64,000 nt of DNA from UBA5951 sp009936885 (GTDB taxonomy: Bacteria > Pseudomonadota > Alphaproteobacteria > Puniceispirillales > Puniceispirillaceae). The position numbers and the translations under genes are program-made. A model generated the notes under the pieces. That model did no database searches and was not told the DNA's origin. It was given only the letters and a program-made list of their open reading frames with translations. The DNA is taken from positions 59,094-123,093 of the forward strand of contig CALKVA010000007.1 in the NCBI GenBank assembly GCA_937996625.1. The letters run 5' to 3'. The stretch's first letter is position 1. Every line of letters starts with the position of its first letter. Positions 36,006 through 45,113 of this stretch are shown here, piece after piece.

Positions 36006-37073
36006 ATGAATGAATTTACCTATTCCGCTAACGAAATAAGGGCATTATTTGGAAGTGGCACCCGTAAACAACTCAGTGATGAGATTGCCTTTTTAGGGGC
36101 CTGTCGGGCGATGGTCATAACCTCGTCTAATAGCCGTGAGACAATAAAACAGATTATTGCGGGGCTAGGTGATTTATGTGTTACTCATTTTAACGGTGCA
36201 GAAATGCACACCCCAATTGACGTTACCCAAAAAGCATTGAACCTTGCAAAAGAGTATAAAATAGACTGTCTTGTTGCAATTGGCGGAGGCTCTACAACTG
36301 GTCTTGCAAAGGCGATAGCATTACGCACTGACTTGCCACAAATCATACTGCCAACGACTTATGCTGGCTCGGAGTTAACGCCTATTATTGGGGAGACTGA
36401 AAACGGTCTTAAATCAACTCAAAGCTCTAAAAAAGTGCTTGCTGAAACCGTAATCTATGATACCGATTTGACTGTTTCACTACCTGTTATGCAATCAGTT
36501 ACCAGCACTATCAACGCAATGGCTCATGCGGTAGAAGCATTATATGCCGAACATGAAAACCCTATAATCAGCGCCCATGCAGAACAAGCCATTATTACAT
36601 TATATAATACACTTCCCAAAATTTGTTTAAATCCGCAAGATATTACTGCACGAACAGATGCTTTATATGCTTGTTTCTTATCTGGGTTGTGCCTTGGTAG
36701 TGTTGGCATGGCACTTCACCACAAATTATGCCATAGTTTAGGGGGTAGTTTTGGATTGCCTCATGCGGCTACACATTGTGTTGTTCTACCACATGTTATT
36801 CAATTTAACGCAAATGTAAGACCAGAACTAAACCAGTTGGGAAATAGGTTACATTCCTCTTCTCTTGGATTTGCGATTTACGAGCTGATACGCTCATGCA
36901 ATGGGCCAACTAGTTTACAGGAAATTGGCATGAAAGAAACGGATCTTGATACAGCAGCAAGCCTTGCAATGAGCAATAGTTATTACAATCCGCGCTCCTT
37001 TACCTATGACGATATCCGTGAATTATTGCAAAATGCGTATTCAGGGATTATGCCAGATGCCTGCCTTATTTAA
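36006..37073 (+). CDS. Iron-containing alcohol dehydrogenase, maleylacetate reductase-like
   Basis: A 355-residue group III (iron-containing) dehydrogenase. The NAD-binding segment VAIGGGSTTGLAKAIAL lies near 95-110 and PTTYAGSELTPIIGET near 120, a stretch highly typical of maleylacetate reductases. Iron ligands are supplied by AMAHAVEALY, MALHHKLCHSLGG and LPHAATHCVVLPH. Maleylacetate reductase channels aromatic-ring cleavage products into 3-oxoadipate. No ring-cleavage gene is in the window. A chrA-like gene follows 27 bp later. Confidence 0.85.
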   Translation: MNEFTYSANEIRALFGSGTRKQLSDEIAFLGACRAMVITSSNSRETIKQIIAGLGDLCVTHFNGAEMHTPIDVTQKALNLAKEYKIDCLVAIGGGSTTGLAKAIALRTDLPQIILPTTYAGSELTPIIGETENGLKSTQSSKKVLAETVIYDTDLTVSLPVMQSVTSTINAMAHAVEALYAEHENPIISAHAEQAIITLYNTLPKICLNPQDITARTDALYACFLSGLCLGSVGMALHHKLCHSLGGSFGLPHAATHCVVLPHVIQFNANVRPELNQLGNRLHSSSLGFAIYELIRSCNGPTSLQEIGMKETDLDTAASLAMSNSYYNPRSFTYDDIRELLQNAYSGIMPDACLI

Positions 37074-37100
37074 ACAAACTCAAATTAGTAAAGTCACTTA

Positions 37101-38369
37101 ATGTCGCAAAAACCACCACAAACAGCTAAGCAAAAAAATCAATTAGAAACTACCAACCGATTCCCTAAAATCAGTTTTACCGAAATGTTCTGGGTATTTT
37201 TTAAATTAGGCTTAACCAGTTTTGGAGGCCCAATTGCGCATATAGGGTATTTCCACAAATTATTTGTTGAGCAAAAAAAGTGGTTCTCAGCTGAAGAATA
37301 CGCAGAAATAGTAAATTTGTGTCAATTCCTACCAGGCCCAACCTCTAGTCAGGTTGGTATGTCAATCGGCCTTAAATGTGGTGGCATTTCAAACGCATTT
37401 GCCGCTTGGCTTGGTTTTACAATACCATCTATGCTGATTATGATTGCTGCTGGATATGGAATACTGACTTTTGACGGGACAAGCATTACTACCATATTAC
37501 ATGTCCTAAAATTACTGGCAGCCGCTGTTATATTACAGGCAGTTATATCAATGGCAAAAACGCTTACCCCTGATTGGACACGCAGAATTCTAGCCCTGAC
37601 AGCAACCATCATTCTGGTAGCAAATCCCTCTGCTTTGATGCAATTATTTGTATTGGGCGCCGGGATCATTGCTGGCATTTTTCTAAGCGGAAATATAAGT
37701 ACTGAAATACAAAAGACAGAAAGCAAAAGTAAAACCTATTCCTACTCTTCATTTGTACAAAAATTAGGCCCTGTTTCCGCTATCATTTTTGTTATATTAT
37801 TATTTGTACTGCCAATCTTAGCGATAGCTTTCACCTCCCCCATTATAGAAATAGCCAATATATTTTTCCAGTCAGGGGCTTTGGTATTTGGGGGTGGTCA
37901 CGTCGTTTTGCCATTACTTCAATCTCAGATTGTGCCAAATGGCCTTATAAGTCATACCGACTTTATGGCTGGGTATGGAATTGCTCAGGCAATACCAGGA
38001 CCACTTTTCACCTTTGCTGCCTATCTGGGAGTAATGATGCCTACAGATTTACCAGCTTGGATATCTGGCATAGTTTGCCTTATCATAATATTTCTTCCAG
38101 CCATTTTATTAGTTCTAGCTGTCATTCCTTTTTGGGATAGCATTCGGGGTAATTCATCTATAAAAGCTGGGTTATACGGTATTAATGCCGTTGTTGTAGG
38201 CTTACTGCTGGCGGCTCTCATAAATCCAATTCTTATCCTTAGCTTAAAAAGCGGGTTTGATATTATTGTAATATTAGGGTTGTTTCTGCTGCTTGTTTTT
38301 AGCAGGCTTCCAGTATGGCTGGTTATTTTAGGGGCTAGCCTTGCTGGATATGCATGGTCTTTTATCTAA
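37101..38369 (+). CDS. chrA: Chromate transporter family protein, ChrA
   Basis: A 422-residue membrane protein with two related halves, each with about five to six helices. The N-terminal half carries FFKLGLTSFGGPIAHIGYF and LCQFLPGPTSSQVGMSIG. The second half repeats the pattern as FFQSGALVFGGGHVVLPLLQ and IAQAIPGPLFTFAAYLG. These FGGP/PGP motifs define the long-chain CHR family, which exports chromate and possibly other oxyanions. It sits in a probable transcription unit with the maleylacetate reductase-like gene. Confidence 0.93.
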   Translation: MSQKPPQTAKQKNQLETTNRFPKISFTEMFWVFFKLGLTSFGGPIAHIGYFHKLFVEQKKWFSAEEYAEIVNLCQFLPGPTSSQVGMSIGLKCGGISNAFAAWLGFTIPSMLIMIAAGYGILTFDGTSITTILHVLKLLAAAVILQAVISMAKTLTPDWTRRILALTATIILVANPSALMQLFVLGAGIIAGIFLSGNISTEIQKTESKSKTYSYSSFVQKLGPVSAIIFVILLFVLPILAIAFTSPIIEIANIFFQSGALVFGGGHVVLPLLQSQIVPNGLISHTDFMAGYGIAQAIPGPLFTFAAYLGVMMPTDLPAWISGIVCLIIIFLPAILLVLAVIPFWDSIRGNSSIKAGLYGINAVVVGLLLAALINPILILSLKSGFDIIVILGLFLLLVFSRLPVWLVILGASLAGYAWSFI

Positions 38370-38510
38370 TGTTAAAAATTTTGCGTTTAGGTTTTAGAAC
38401 AGATCTCCTCAAAAATTTTAACCTGCAAAATCCAGACTGGTAGCTTGTTTATGATTTAGTACTATTTAACAAGTAATCCCTATGGAACATCAAAGAAGAG
38501 ATATTAGAAT

Positions 38511-40778
38511 ATGGTACGAATTGAAGATCACCGGCTGATTACAGGCAAAGGTAAATTTACAGCAAATATAAGACCCCCTGAGGCGCTGGTTGTAAAATTT
38601 CTGCGCTCACCTATTGCGTGCGGCGTTATTCGCTCCATTGATATAAGTGACGCAAAATCAATGCCTGGCGTGGTTAATATTTTCACTGCGCAAGATATGG
38701 CAGCTGATGGTGTAACCCATATGCTAGATACAGCAAAGCCCGTGCGTGATGATGGCGGTACTGTTATAAATCCGCGCCGACCCATTCTAAATAATAGCGA
38801 TATCAAACATTTAGGTGAGCCCATTGCCATTATTATTGCCCAAACATCAGAGCAGGCAGATAACGCCCTTGAAGCAATTTTTGTCGATTATAGCGACAGC
38901 GATACCTCATTGCTGAGTAGTAAGAATACAGACAGCCCGCTTGTATGGCCAGAAGCGCAGGACAATTATGCCTCTTATCATCATGTTGGCGATGCAACAA
39001 AAGTTCAAGAAGCCGAAGCAAATGCCGCTCATTTAATTACAGTGCCAATTCATATTTCGCGAATAACAGCTGTTGCGATGGAGCCTCGTATCTCCTTATG
39101 CGATATTGACCCTAAGGGTAAGTTAATTTTTACGACCAGCACACAAAACCCCTTTGCTTTGCGTGCAGAAATAATGAAAACCTTTTCGCTTGAAACGACT
39201 AATATACAGGTGATAGCGCCAGATGTTGGCGGATCATTTGGAATGAAAGGCACGCTTTACCGCGAGGATGCAGCTATTATTTGGGCAAGTCGTAAAATAG
39301 GGCGCGCCCTTTGCTGGTCTGCTAGCCGAGGCGAGGCATTTATAAGCGACGAGCATGCACGCGCAATGTTTGGACAAGTACGTCTTGGACTTGATAGTGA
39401 CGGAAAATTCACAAGTTTTTCAGTTTCTCTAGATATTGATATTGGTGCATATGTATCAAAGCGCTCTTTTAGCATGCTGAATAATTTAGGGGGCATTGCC
39501 GGGCAATATATAATCCCTGCAATGTCAGCTGAGTTGCGTTTCAGCTATTCTAATACAATGCCGATTTCGCCTTATCGCGGGGCTGGACGGCCAGAGGCGA
39601 CCTTTATGATTGAAAGCGCAATTGACGAAGCTGCTAGAATCACAGGCATAGATAGAGCAGAATTACGCGCTAGAAATTTTATCAAGCCTGATATGTTACC
39701 CTACCAAACAGCATTAATGTTTAATTATGATAGCGGCGATTTTCCAGCAATCCTAGAGGAAGCACTGCAATTATCAGACTATCACAACTTTGAAAACAGA
39801 CGCGCTGTTTCTGCAAAAAATGGGCGTATCAGAGGAATTGGAATAGCAACTCACATTGAGGTTGCTGGCGGGCCATTCGGTATGCTGATAAAAGAAGTTG
39901 CAAGATTGCGGGTAAGCAAACAAGGTGTGATGACAATCGCTTCTGGCAGTATGTCTGTTGGACAAGGTCTGGAGACTAGTTTTCCAGATATCGTGGCAGC
40001 TGAGCTGAATATAAGCGCTGATAGGATTAAGTACATCCAAGGTGATACGGATTATCTACCAAGTGGCAGAGGAAGCGGCGGTTCAGCTGCAACTATTACG
40101 GGGGGGTCTGCTGTTATCAATGCAGCTGAAATTTTGATTCAAACAGGAAATCAAATTGCTGCTGATGTTCTAAAATGTGATATCTCTGACATTCAATATA
40201 ATAACGGCAGTTTCTATCAGATGAATGATCCTGATACCGCGCTTGACTGGTCTGAAATTGCCCAATATAGCAATCAGCCAGATGGGCTTGATATAATGGG
40301 GGAGTTTACACCCTCTGCGCCAACCTATCCTAACGGGTGCCATATTTGCGAAGTTGAAATTGACACCTCTACAGGCAAATGTTTTGTCCAAGACTATGTA
40401 GCAGTTGAAGATGTAGGAACAGCTTTATATCCTGTTTTGATAGAGGGCCAAATTCTAGGCGGTATCGTGCAAGGCATTAGTCAGGCTTTAGGTGAAAGTC
40501 TTGTTTATGACGAAACAGGACAACTCTCAACAGGGTCTTTTATGGATTACCAGATGCCAATCGCTTCTGACTTTCCGAAATTCAGAATTAAAACACACCC
40601 TGTCAAAACCAACATAAATCCTCTTGGTGCTAAAGGGGTTGGCGAGTCTGGAACTGTTGGTGCATTGGCTGCCACACTAAGCGCAATTCAACATGCGTTG
40701 GTTTCTGTTAGCGCAGATGCTATTGAGATGCCAGCCACGCCGCACAGAATTTGGCAAAAATTAAAGCATAACGCCTAA
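38511..40778 (+). CDS. Xanthine dehydrogenase family molybdopterin-binding (large) subunit
   Basis: A 755-residue Mo hydroxylase large subunit. Domain order: Ald_Xan_dh_C hammerhead (about 1-115, starting RIEDHRLITGKGKFTANI), then two molybdopterin-binding domains with VGGSFGMKG near 240, SPYRGAGRPEATFMIE near 350 and the active-site GVGESGTVGALAAT near 705 (catalytic Glu). The PYRGAGR loop is of the aldehyde oxidase/CoxL form II type, not the AYXCSFR loop of true CO dehydrogenase. The FAD and 2Fe-2S subunits expected next to it are absent. The MocA-like protein at 31.6 kb could mature its cofactor. Confidence 0.88.
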   Translation: MVRIEDHRLITGKGKFTANIRPPEALVVKFLRSPIACGVIRSIDISDAKSMPGVVNIFTAQDMAADGVTHMLDTAKPVRDDGGTVINPRRPILNNSDIKHLGEPIAIIIAQTSEQADNALEAIFVDYSDSDTSLLSSKNTDSPLVWPEAQDNYASYHHVGDATKVQEAEANAAHLITVPIHISRITAVAMEPRISLCDIDPKGKLIFTTSTQNPFALRAEIMKTFSLETTNIQVIAPDVGGSFGMKGTLYREDAAIIWASRKIGRALCWSASRGEAFISDEHARAMFGQVRLGLDSDGKFTSFSVSLDIDIGAYVSKRSFSMLNNLGGIAGQYIIPAMSAELRFSYSNTMPISPYRGAGRPEATFMIESAIDEAARITGIDRAELRARNFIKPDMLPYQTALMFNYDSGDFPAILEEALQLSDYHNFENRRAVSAKNGRIRGIGIATHIEVAGGPFGMLIKEVARLRVSKQGVMTIASGSMSVGQGLETSFPDIVAAELNISADRIKYIQGDTDYLPSGRGSGGSAATITGGSAVINAAEILIQTGNQIAADVLKCDISDIQYNNGSFYQMNDPDTALDWSEIAQYSNQPDGLDIMGEFTPSAPTYPNGCHICEVEIDTSTGKCFVQDYVAVEDVGTALYPVLIEGQILGGIVQGISQALGESLVYDETGQLSTGSFMDYQMPIASDFPKFRIKTHPVKTNINPLGAKGVGESGTVGALAATLSAIQHALVSVSADAIEMPATPHRIWQKLKHNA

Positions 40779-40791
40779 TCTGACGTGCAAT

Positions 40792-40830
40792 TATCTAGTC
40801 AGTTACTATCTAGTCAAATACTATCTAGTG
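40792..40830. repeat. Three tandem TATCTAGT(C/G) repeats, 15-bp period
   Basis: The 9-mer TATCTAGTC occurs at 40792 and 40807, and TATCTAGTG at 40822, with a 15-bp period. The array fills the gap between two convergent genes, and the last copy supplies the TAG stop (minus strand) of the FAD/Fe-S dehydrogenase. Origin by slippage is likely; a role in termination is not evident. Confidence 0.7.
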
Positions 40831-43775
40831 GTACCTGCCGATAAAGACTGGTCTAGAAGTTGTGCTACATGAAGTGCTTTTCGTGAGGTACCATGTTCGA
40901 TTTGGCATCTGCAAGACGTTCCATCTGCAATGATAATATCACTATCCTTGATATCTCTTACCTTTGGCAGAAGATTCTCTTCTGCCATTCGCATCGAGAC
41001 ATCATACGTTGATGCATCATATCCAAATGCCCCTGCCATCCCACAACAACTACTCTCAATCATCTCAACTTCAAGGCCCTCTATCATCGATAGAACCTGT
41101 TCTATGGGTTTTACAGCGTCAAATGCCTTTTGATGACAATGTCCGTGTAAATAAGCCTTTGCATTTTTAACAAGCGGCAGCGTTGGCCTATCTTTGGCCA
41201 ATAATTCCTCGAATGTCACTGCCATGCTGGCTATCTTTTGTGCCTGCTTGGTTGGCAATAAAGATGGCACTTCATCTCTTAGCGCAAGCAAGCAGGAAGG
41301 CTCCAATCCAACGATTGGTATTCCCTGCTCTGCGAATGGTGCTAGTGTATCAACCAGAGTTTGCGCTTTTTGTTTACCTTGTTTTATCAGCCCGCCTGAG
41401 AGGTAGGTACGACCGCAGCATAATGGCTTATTATTTGGCGGGGTTGGAATAAACACATCATACCCTGCTACTTCCAGTACTCTGGCTGCTGAGCGCACGA
41501 TTTCAGGCTCAAAATAGCGGTTAAACGTATCAACAAATAAAATAACAGGCATTGTGTCATTCAACTTATCTGTTTCTGGCAAATTTTGCGGAACCTCGCT
41601 ATCTTTGAAATAATCTTTGCGCCAGACAGGCAAATCTCTTTTGGACGTAAAGCCACTTACCTTCTCAACGATATAGGCAAGTAGTGACCATTTATTTCTA
41701 AGATTCATGATATATGATAATCTGGAGGCAATAGGCGCATAATCTGGTAAATATCCTATTAGCTTGTCTTTAAAAGGCACACCCTTGGCGGCCGCACGCA
41801 GCGAGGTTACCTCTAATTTCATTTTAGCCATATCAACAGATGTTGGGCATTCCCGCTTGCAAGCCTTACAGGATACACAATATTTTAGGGTATCCTGCAT
41901 ATCATTACTAATAAGCGCATCTGGGCCAAGCTGGCCAGACAATGCGAGACGCAGGCTGTTTGCTCTGCCTCTGGTAGAATCTTTTTCTTCTTTAGTAACA
42001 CGGTAAGAGGGACACATCACCCCGCCTTCTAACTTTCGGCAAGCCCCATTATTGTTACACATTTCAATTGCGCCTTGCAGCCCGCCAGATTTACCAGGCC
42101 ATGCGGACCAATCAAAGTTCATCGGCAAGTCATTTGCTTCATATCCAGGTGCAAATCTAAATAATGATCTGTCATCCATTTTTGGCGCATCAATAATCTT
42201 TCCAGGGTTGAAAATACCAACAGGATCGAAAAGTTGTTTTACCTCCGCAAATAAGTCCACCATTTCAGAGCCAAACATAGTCTCGTTGAATTCAGAGCGC
42301 AGAATACCATCGCCGTGCTCCCCTGAATGAGAGCCGCCATATTGTTTCACAAGCTCAAATGCTTCTTCTGCAATTGCACGCATTGCCTCAACATCATCTG
42401 TTTTTTTCATACTAAGAACAGGGCGGACATGCAAACACCCTACAGAGGCGTGCGCATACCATGTGCCAACCGTGTCGTATTTATGGAATATTTTTGTTAA
42501 TTTATCAGTATATTCTGCCAGATGTTCCAGATCAACAGCGCAATCCTCCACAAACGAGACTGGCTTTGCTTCCTGCTTCATAGACATCATGATATTTAAA
42601 CCGGACTTTCGCATTTCGGATACGCGTGCTTGCTGCTGTATATCGAGAGCACGCACAACGCCGCCTTGCCATTCATCTAGTTTATCCCACCCATATCCAA
42701 GCTTGGACATCATATTTTCGAGTTTTTCAAGACGCTTTAAATTCTCATTCCTGTCATCTTCTGCAAATTCCACTATCAGCAAAGCTTTAGGCTCACCAAC
42801 AACGACTTCTTTAATAATGGGCTGGAATATCGAAATTGAACGTGCCAGAGACAACATCGTATCATCTACTAATTCCACGGCTACAGGATCTAATGTTATC
42901 AAATGCTGAGTTGCATCCATCGCCTTATAGAAGCTTGGAAAATGACAAATGCCCATAAGTTTTTGTGCTGGCAATGGCGATAATTTTAGTTTGATAGACG
43001 TGAAATAAGAGAGAGTGCCCTCAGAGCCAAGTAATAAATGGGCAAAATTTATTCCATCCCCTTGCTTTCCATCTGGTCGTGCCGACATTGCATCTGGAAT
43101 TAGAGCATCCAAATTATAACCGCCTACTCTGCGAAGCACTTTAGGGAAACGCTCCTCTATTAAATTACTATTATTTCGGCCAAGCTCTAGGAGAGTTTCT
43201 CTCATATCGTCAGGCATAATGCTTTCATATTCAGGGCCAAACCTTACCTTTGTGCCATCTGGTAGAATTGCATCAATTGACAACACATTATCTCGCATAA
43301 TGCCATAGCGAATGGAACGACCTCCACAGCTATTATTTGCTGTCATTCCGCCAATGGTCGCTCTGCTGGAAGTAGAAACATCAACTGGAAACCATAATCC
43401 ATAACCCTTAAGCTGCTTATTAAGGTCGTCCAAAACGATCCCAGGCTCTACAACACAGCTATTCTCTTCTAAATCAACCGAAATAAGGTTATTAAGATAT
43501 TTTGTATTATCAACAACAATAGCGTGATTAACGGTCTGCCCGCACTGAGAGGTGCCGCCCCCACGTGGGAGAATCGCTGTCGCTGTTTTACGACAAAACG
43601 AAATAATATTTTCAATATCAGACTGCGTTTTAGGTAATATGACGGCATGAGGCATCATTTGATAAATGGAGGCATCAGTTGCGTATCTGCCTCTATCAAA
43701 TTCACTATCTAGGAATTCTCCTTCAATTATATTGCTTAAATCATTAAGCTGAATTGGAATACTACCATCTGCCAT
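40821..43775 (-). CDS. FAD-binding and Fe-S D-2-hydroxyacid dehydrogenase (YdiJ/D-2-hydroxyglutarate dehydrogenase-like)
   Basis: About 984 residues, matching the YdiJ-size fusion. An FAD_binding_4 domain (about 30-230, with ILPRGGGTSQCGQTV) and an FAD-oxidase C-terminal domain are followed by an Fe-S module (CVSCKACKRECPTSVDM, near 640, plus CNNNGACRKLEGGVMCPS) and two CCG cysteine-rich domains (LCCGRTYLSGG, SSCCGMAGAFGYD). It oxidises a D-2-hydroxyacid, with D-2-hydroxyglutarate or D-lactate likeliest, and passes electrons to the quinone pool. The longer frame begins at 43808, but MADGSIPIQL at 43775 is the better start by alignment. Confidence 0.9.
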   Translation of the reverse strand: MADGSIPIQLNDLSNIIEGEFLDSEFDRGRYATDASIYQMMPHAVILPKTQSDIENIISFCRKTATAILPRGGGTSQCGQTVNHAIVVDNTKYLNNLISVDLEENSCVVEPGIVLDDLNKQLKGYGLWFPVDVSTSSRATIGGMTANNSCGGRSIRYGIMRDNVLSIDAILPDGTKVRFGPEYESIMPDDMRETLLELGRNNSNLIEERFPKVLRRVGGYNLDALIPDAMSARPDGKQGDGINFAHLLLGSEGTLSYFTSIKLKLSPLPAQKLMGICHFPSFYKAMDATQHLITLDPVAVELVDDTMLSLARSISIFQPIIKEVVVGEPKALLIVEFAEDDRNENLKRLEKLENMMSKLGYGWDKLDEWQGGVVRALDIQQQARVSEMRKSGLNIMMSMKQEAKPVSFVEDCAVDLEHLAEYTDKLTKIFHKYDTVGTWYAHASVGCLHVRPVLSMKKTDDVEAMRAIAEEAFELVKQYGGSHSGEHGDGILRSEFNETMFGSEMVDLFAEVKQLFDPVGIFNPGKIIDAPKMDDRSLFRFAPGYEANDLPMNFDWSAWPGKSGGLQGAIEMCNNNGACRKLEGGVMCPSYRVTKEEKDSTRGRANSLRLALSGQLGPDALISNDMQDTLKYCVSCKACKRECPTSVDMAKMKLEVTSLRAAAKGVPFKDKLIGYLPDYAPIASRLSYIMNLRNKWSLLAYIVEKVSGFTSKRDLPVWRKDYFKDSEVPQNLPETDKLNDTMPVILFVDTFNRYFEPEIVRSAARVLEVAGYDVFIPTPPNNKPLCCGRTYLSGGLIKQGKQKAQTLVDTLAPFAEQGIPIVGLEPSCLLALRDEVPSLLPTKQAQKIASMAVTFEELLAKDRPTLPLVKNAKAYLHGHCHQKAFDAVKPIEQVLSMIEGLEVEMIESSCCGMAGAFGYDASTYDVSMRMAEENLLPKVRDIKDSDIIIADGTSCRCQIEHGTSRKALHVAQLLDQSLSAGTTR

Positions 43776-43896
43776 GTAAAAAACCCGTGTTTGAGATATA
43801 CAAATCAAATTTGTAACATTAAAATACTCTTCATATTGATTTTTTCAATCCCGATTTATTTCATCTTATAAGATAGTAAAAATTTAGGAGCCCTTC

Positions 43897-45072
43897 GTGC
43901 CAGCAAACCAATTTCAATCAGGTCGTCACTTTCTTCAAATACCAGGTCCAACCAATGTGCCTGACAGGGTGCTAAGGGCAATGGACAAACCTACAATCGA
44001 CCATCGAGGACCTGAATTTGCGGCATTAGCTGGCAGATGTCTCGATGGCATAAAAACAATTTTCAAAACACAGTCAGATGTTATTATATTCCCTGCCTCT
44101 GGAACAGGTGCGTGGGAGGCAGCACTCGTAAACACATTACAAAGCGGCGATCATGTTTTGATGGTAGAAACAGGGCATTTTGCAAGCCTATGGCACAAGA
44201 TGGCCAATAAACTTGGGGTTGTAACAGAGTTTTTAGAAACTGACTGGCGCAGTGGCGCAGACCCGCAGGCACTTGCAACACGCCTTTTTGAAGATACCAC
44301 TCATCAAATAAAAGCAGTATGTGTGGTACATAATGAGACCTCAACTGGATGCACCTCACCCATTGCTAAAATCCGCGCTGTTATGGATGATATTAATCAT
44401 CCAGCATTACTGATGGTGGATACTATCTCCTCCCTTGCTTCTATCGATTACAGGCATGATGAATGGGGCGTTGATGTAACGGTTGCTGGCTCTCAAAAGG
44501 GTCTGTTATTACCACCTGGTCTTTCCTTTAATGCGGTATCTCAAAAAGCCCTCGAAGTCGCGAGGAGTGGGGGTATGCCGCGCTCTTATTGGGACTGGGA
44601 TGAGCAAATTCAGGCTAACAAGAATGGTGCATTCCCATACACCCCTGCAACAAATCTATTATATGGTCTGGAAGTCGCAATTGAGATGTTGCATGAAGAA
44701 GGCTTAGACACCGTTTTTGCGCGTCATGACCGTCACGCACAAACCACACGAAATGCAGTGCAGGCATGGGGGCTTGAGGTTCTGTGCCAAAACCCAGAAA
44801 ATTATTCTAGCTCGCTCACCGCAGTAGTAGTACCAGATGGACATGATGCGGATGCGTTTAGAGAAATTGTGCTGAAAAATTTCAATATGTCACTTGGTAA
44901 TGGGTTAGCAAAACTTGCTGGCAAGGTATTCCGAATAGGTCATCTTGGTGATTTTAATGATTTAATGTTGCTTGGCACCCTAAGTGGTGTAGAAATGGGA
45001 CTATCTCTTGCGGGTATTCCACATCAAAGAGGCGGCGTCGAGACAGCGATGCAGACTTTAACAAAATCTTAA
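43897..45072 (+). CDS. Class V aminotransferase, serine-glyoxylate aminotransferase type
   Basis: A 391-residue PLP enzyme. It opens with LQIPGPTNVPDRVLRAM and IDHRGPEF, the hallmark of the alanine/serine-glyoxylate aminotransferase group. VCVVHNETSTG (about 145-155), MVDTISSLAS, and VTVAGSQKGLLLPPGL with the PLP-binding Lys (near 202) are all present. It would move the amino group from serine or alanine to glyoxylate, producing hydroxypyruvate or pyruvate and glycine. The start is a GTG with TTAGGAG upstream. It neighbours an aldehyde dehydrogenase gene 41 bp later; glycerate kinase lies 3.5 kb away. Confidence 0.88.
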   Translation: MPANQFQSGRHFLQIPGPTNVPDRVLRAMDKPTIDHRGPEFAALAGRCLDGIKTIFKTQSDVIIFPASGTGAWEAALVNTLQSGDHVLMVETGHFASLWHKMANKLGVVTEFLETDWRSGADPQALATRLFEDTTHQIKAVCVVHNETSTGCTSPIAKIRAVMDDINHPALLMVDTISSLASIDYRHDEWGVDVTVAGSQKGLLLPPGLSFNAVSQKALEVARSGGMPRSYWDWDEQIQANKNGAFPYTPATNLLYGLEVAIEMLHEEGLDTVFARHDRHAQTTRNAVQAWGLEVLCQNPENYSSSLTAVVVPDGHDADAFREIVLKNFNMSLGNGLAKLAGKVFRIGHLGDFNDLMLLGTLSGVEMGLSLAGIPHQRGGVETAMQTLTKS

Positions 45073-45113
45073 AAAAATAAAATTTCATATTTCAAAATGG
45101 GGAGATCAAAATA

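Noticed and set aside
38370..38430. Inverted repeat GTTAAAAATTTT / AAAAATTTTAAC after chrA as a terminator
   Set aside because: AT-only stem with one mismatch and a long loop; low stability and no T run after it.
38511..40778. Carbon monoxide dehydrogenase large subunit (CoxL)
   Set aside because: The active-site loop reads PYRGAGR, not the AYXCSFR loop of form I CO dehydrogenase, and CoxM/CoxS are absent.
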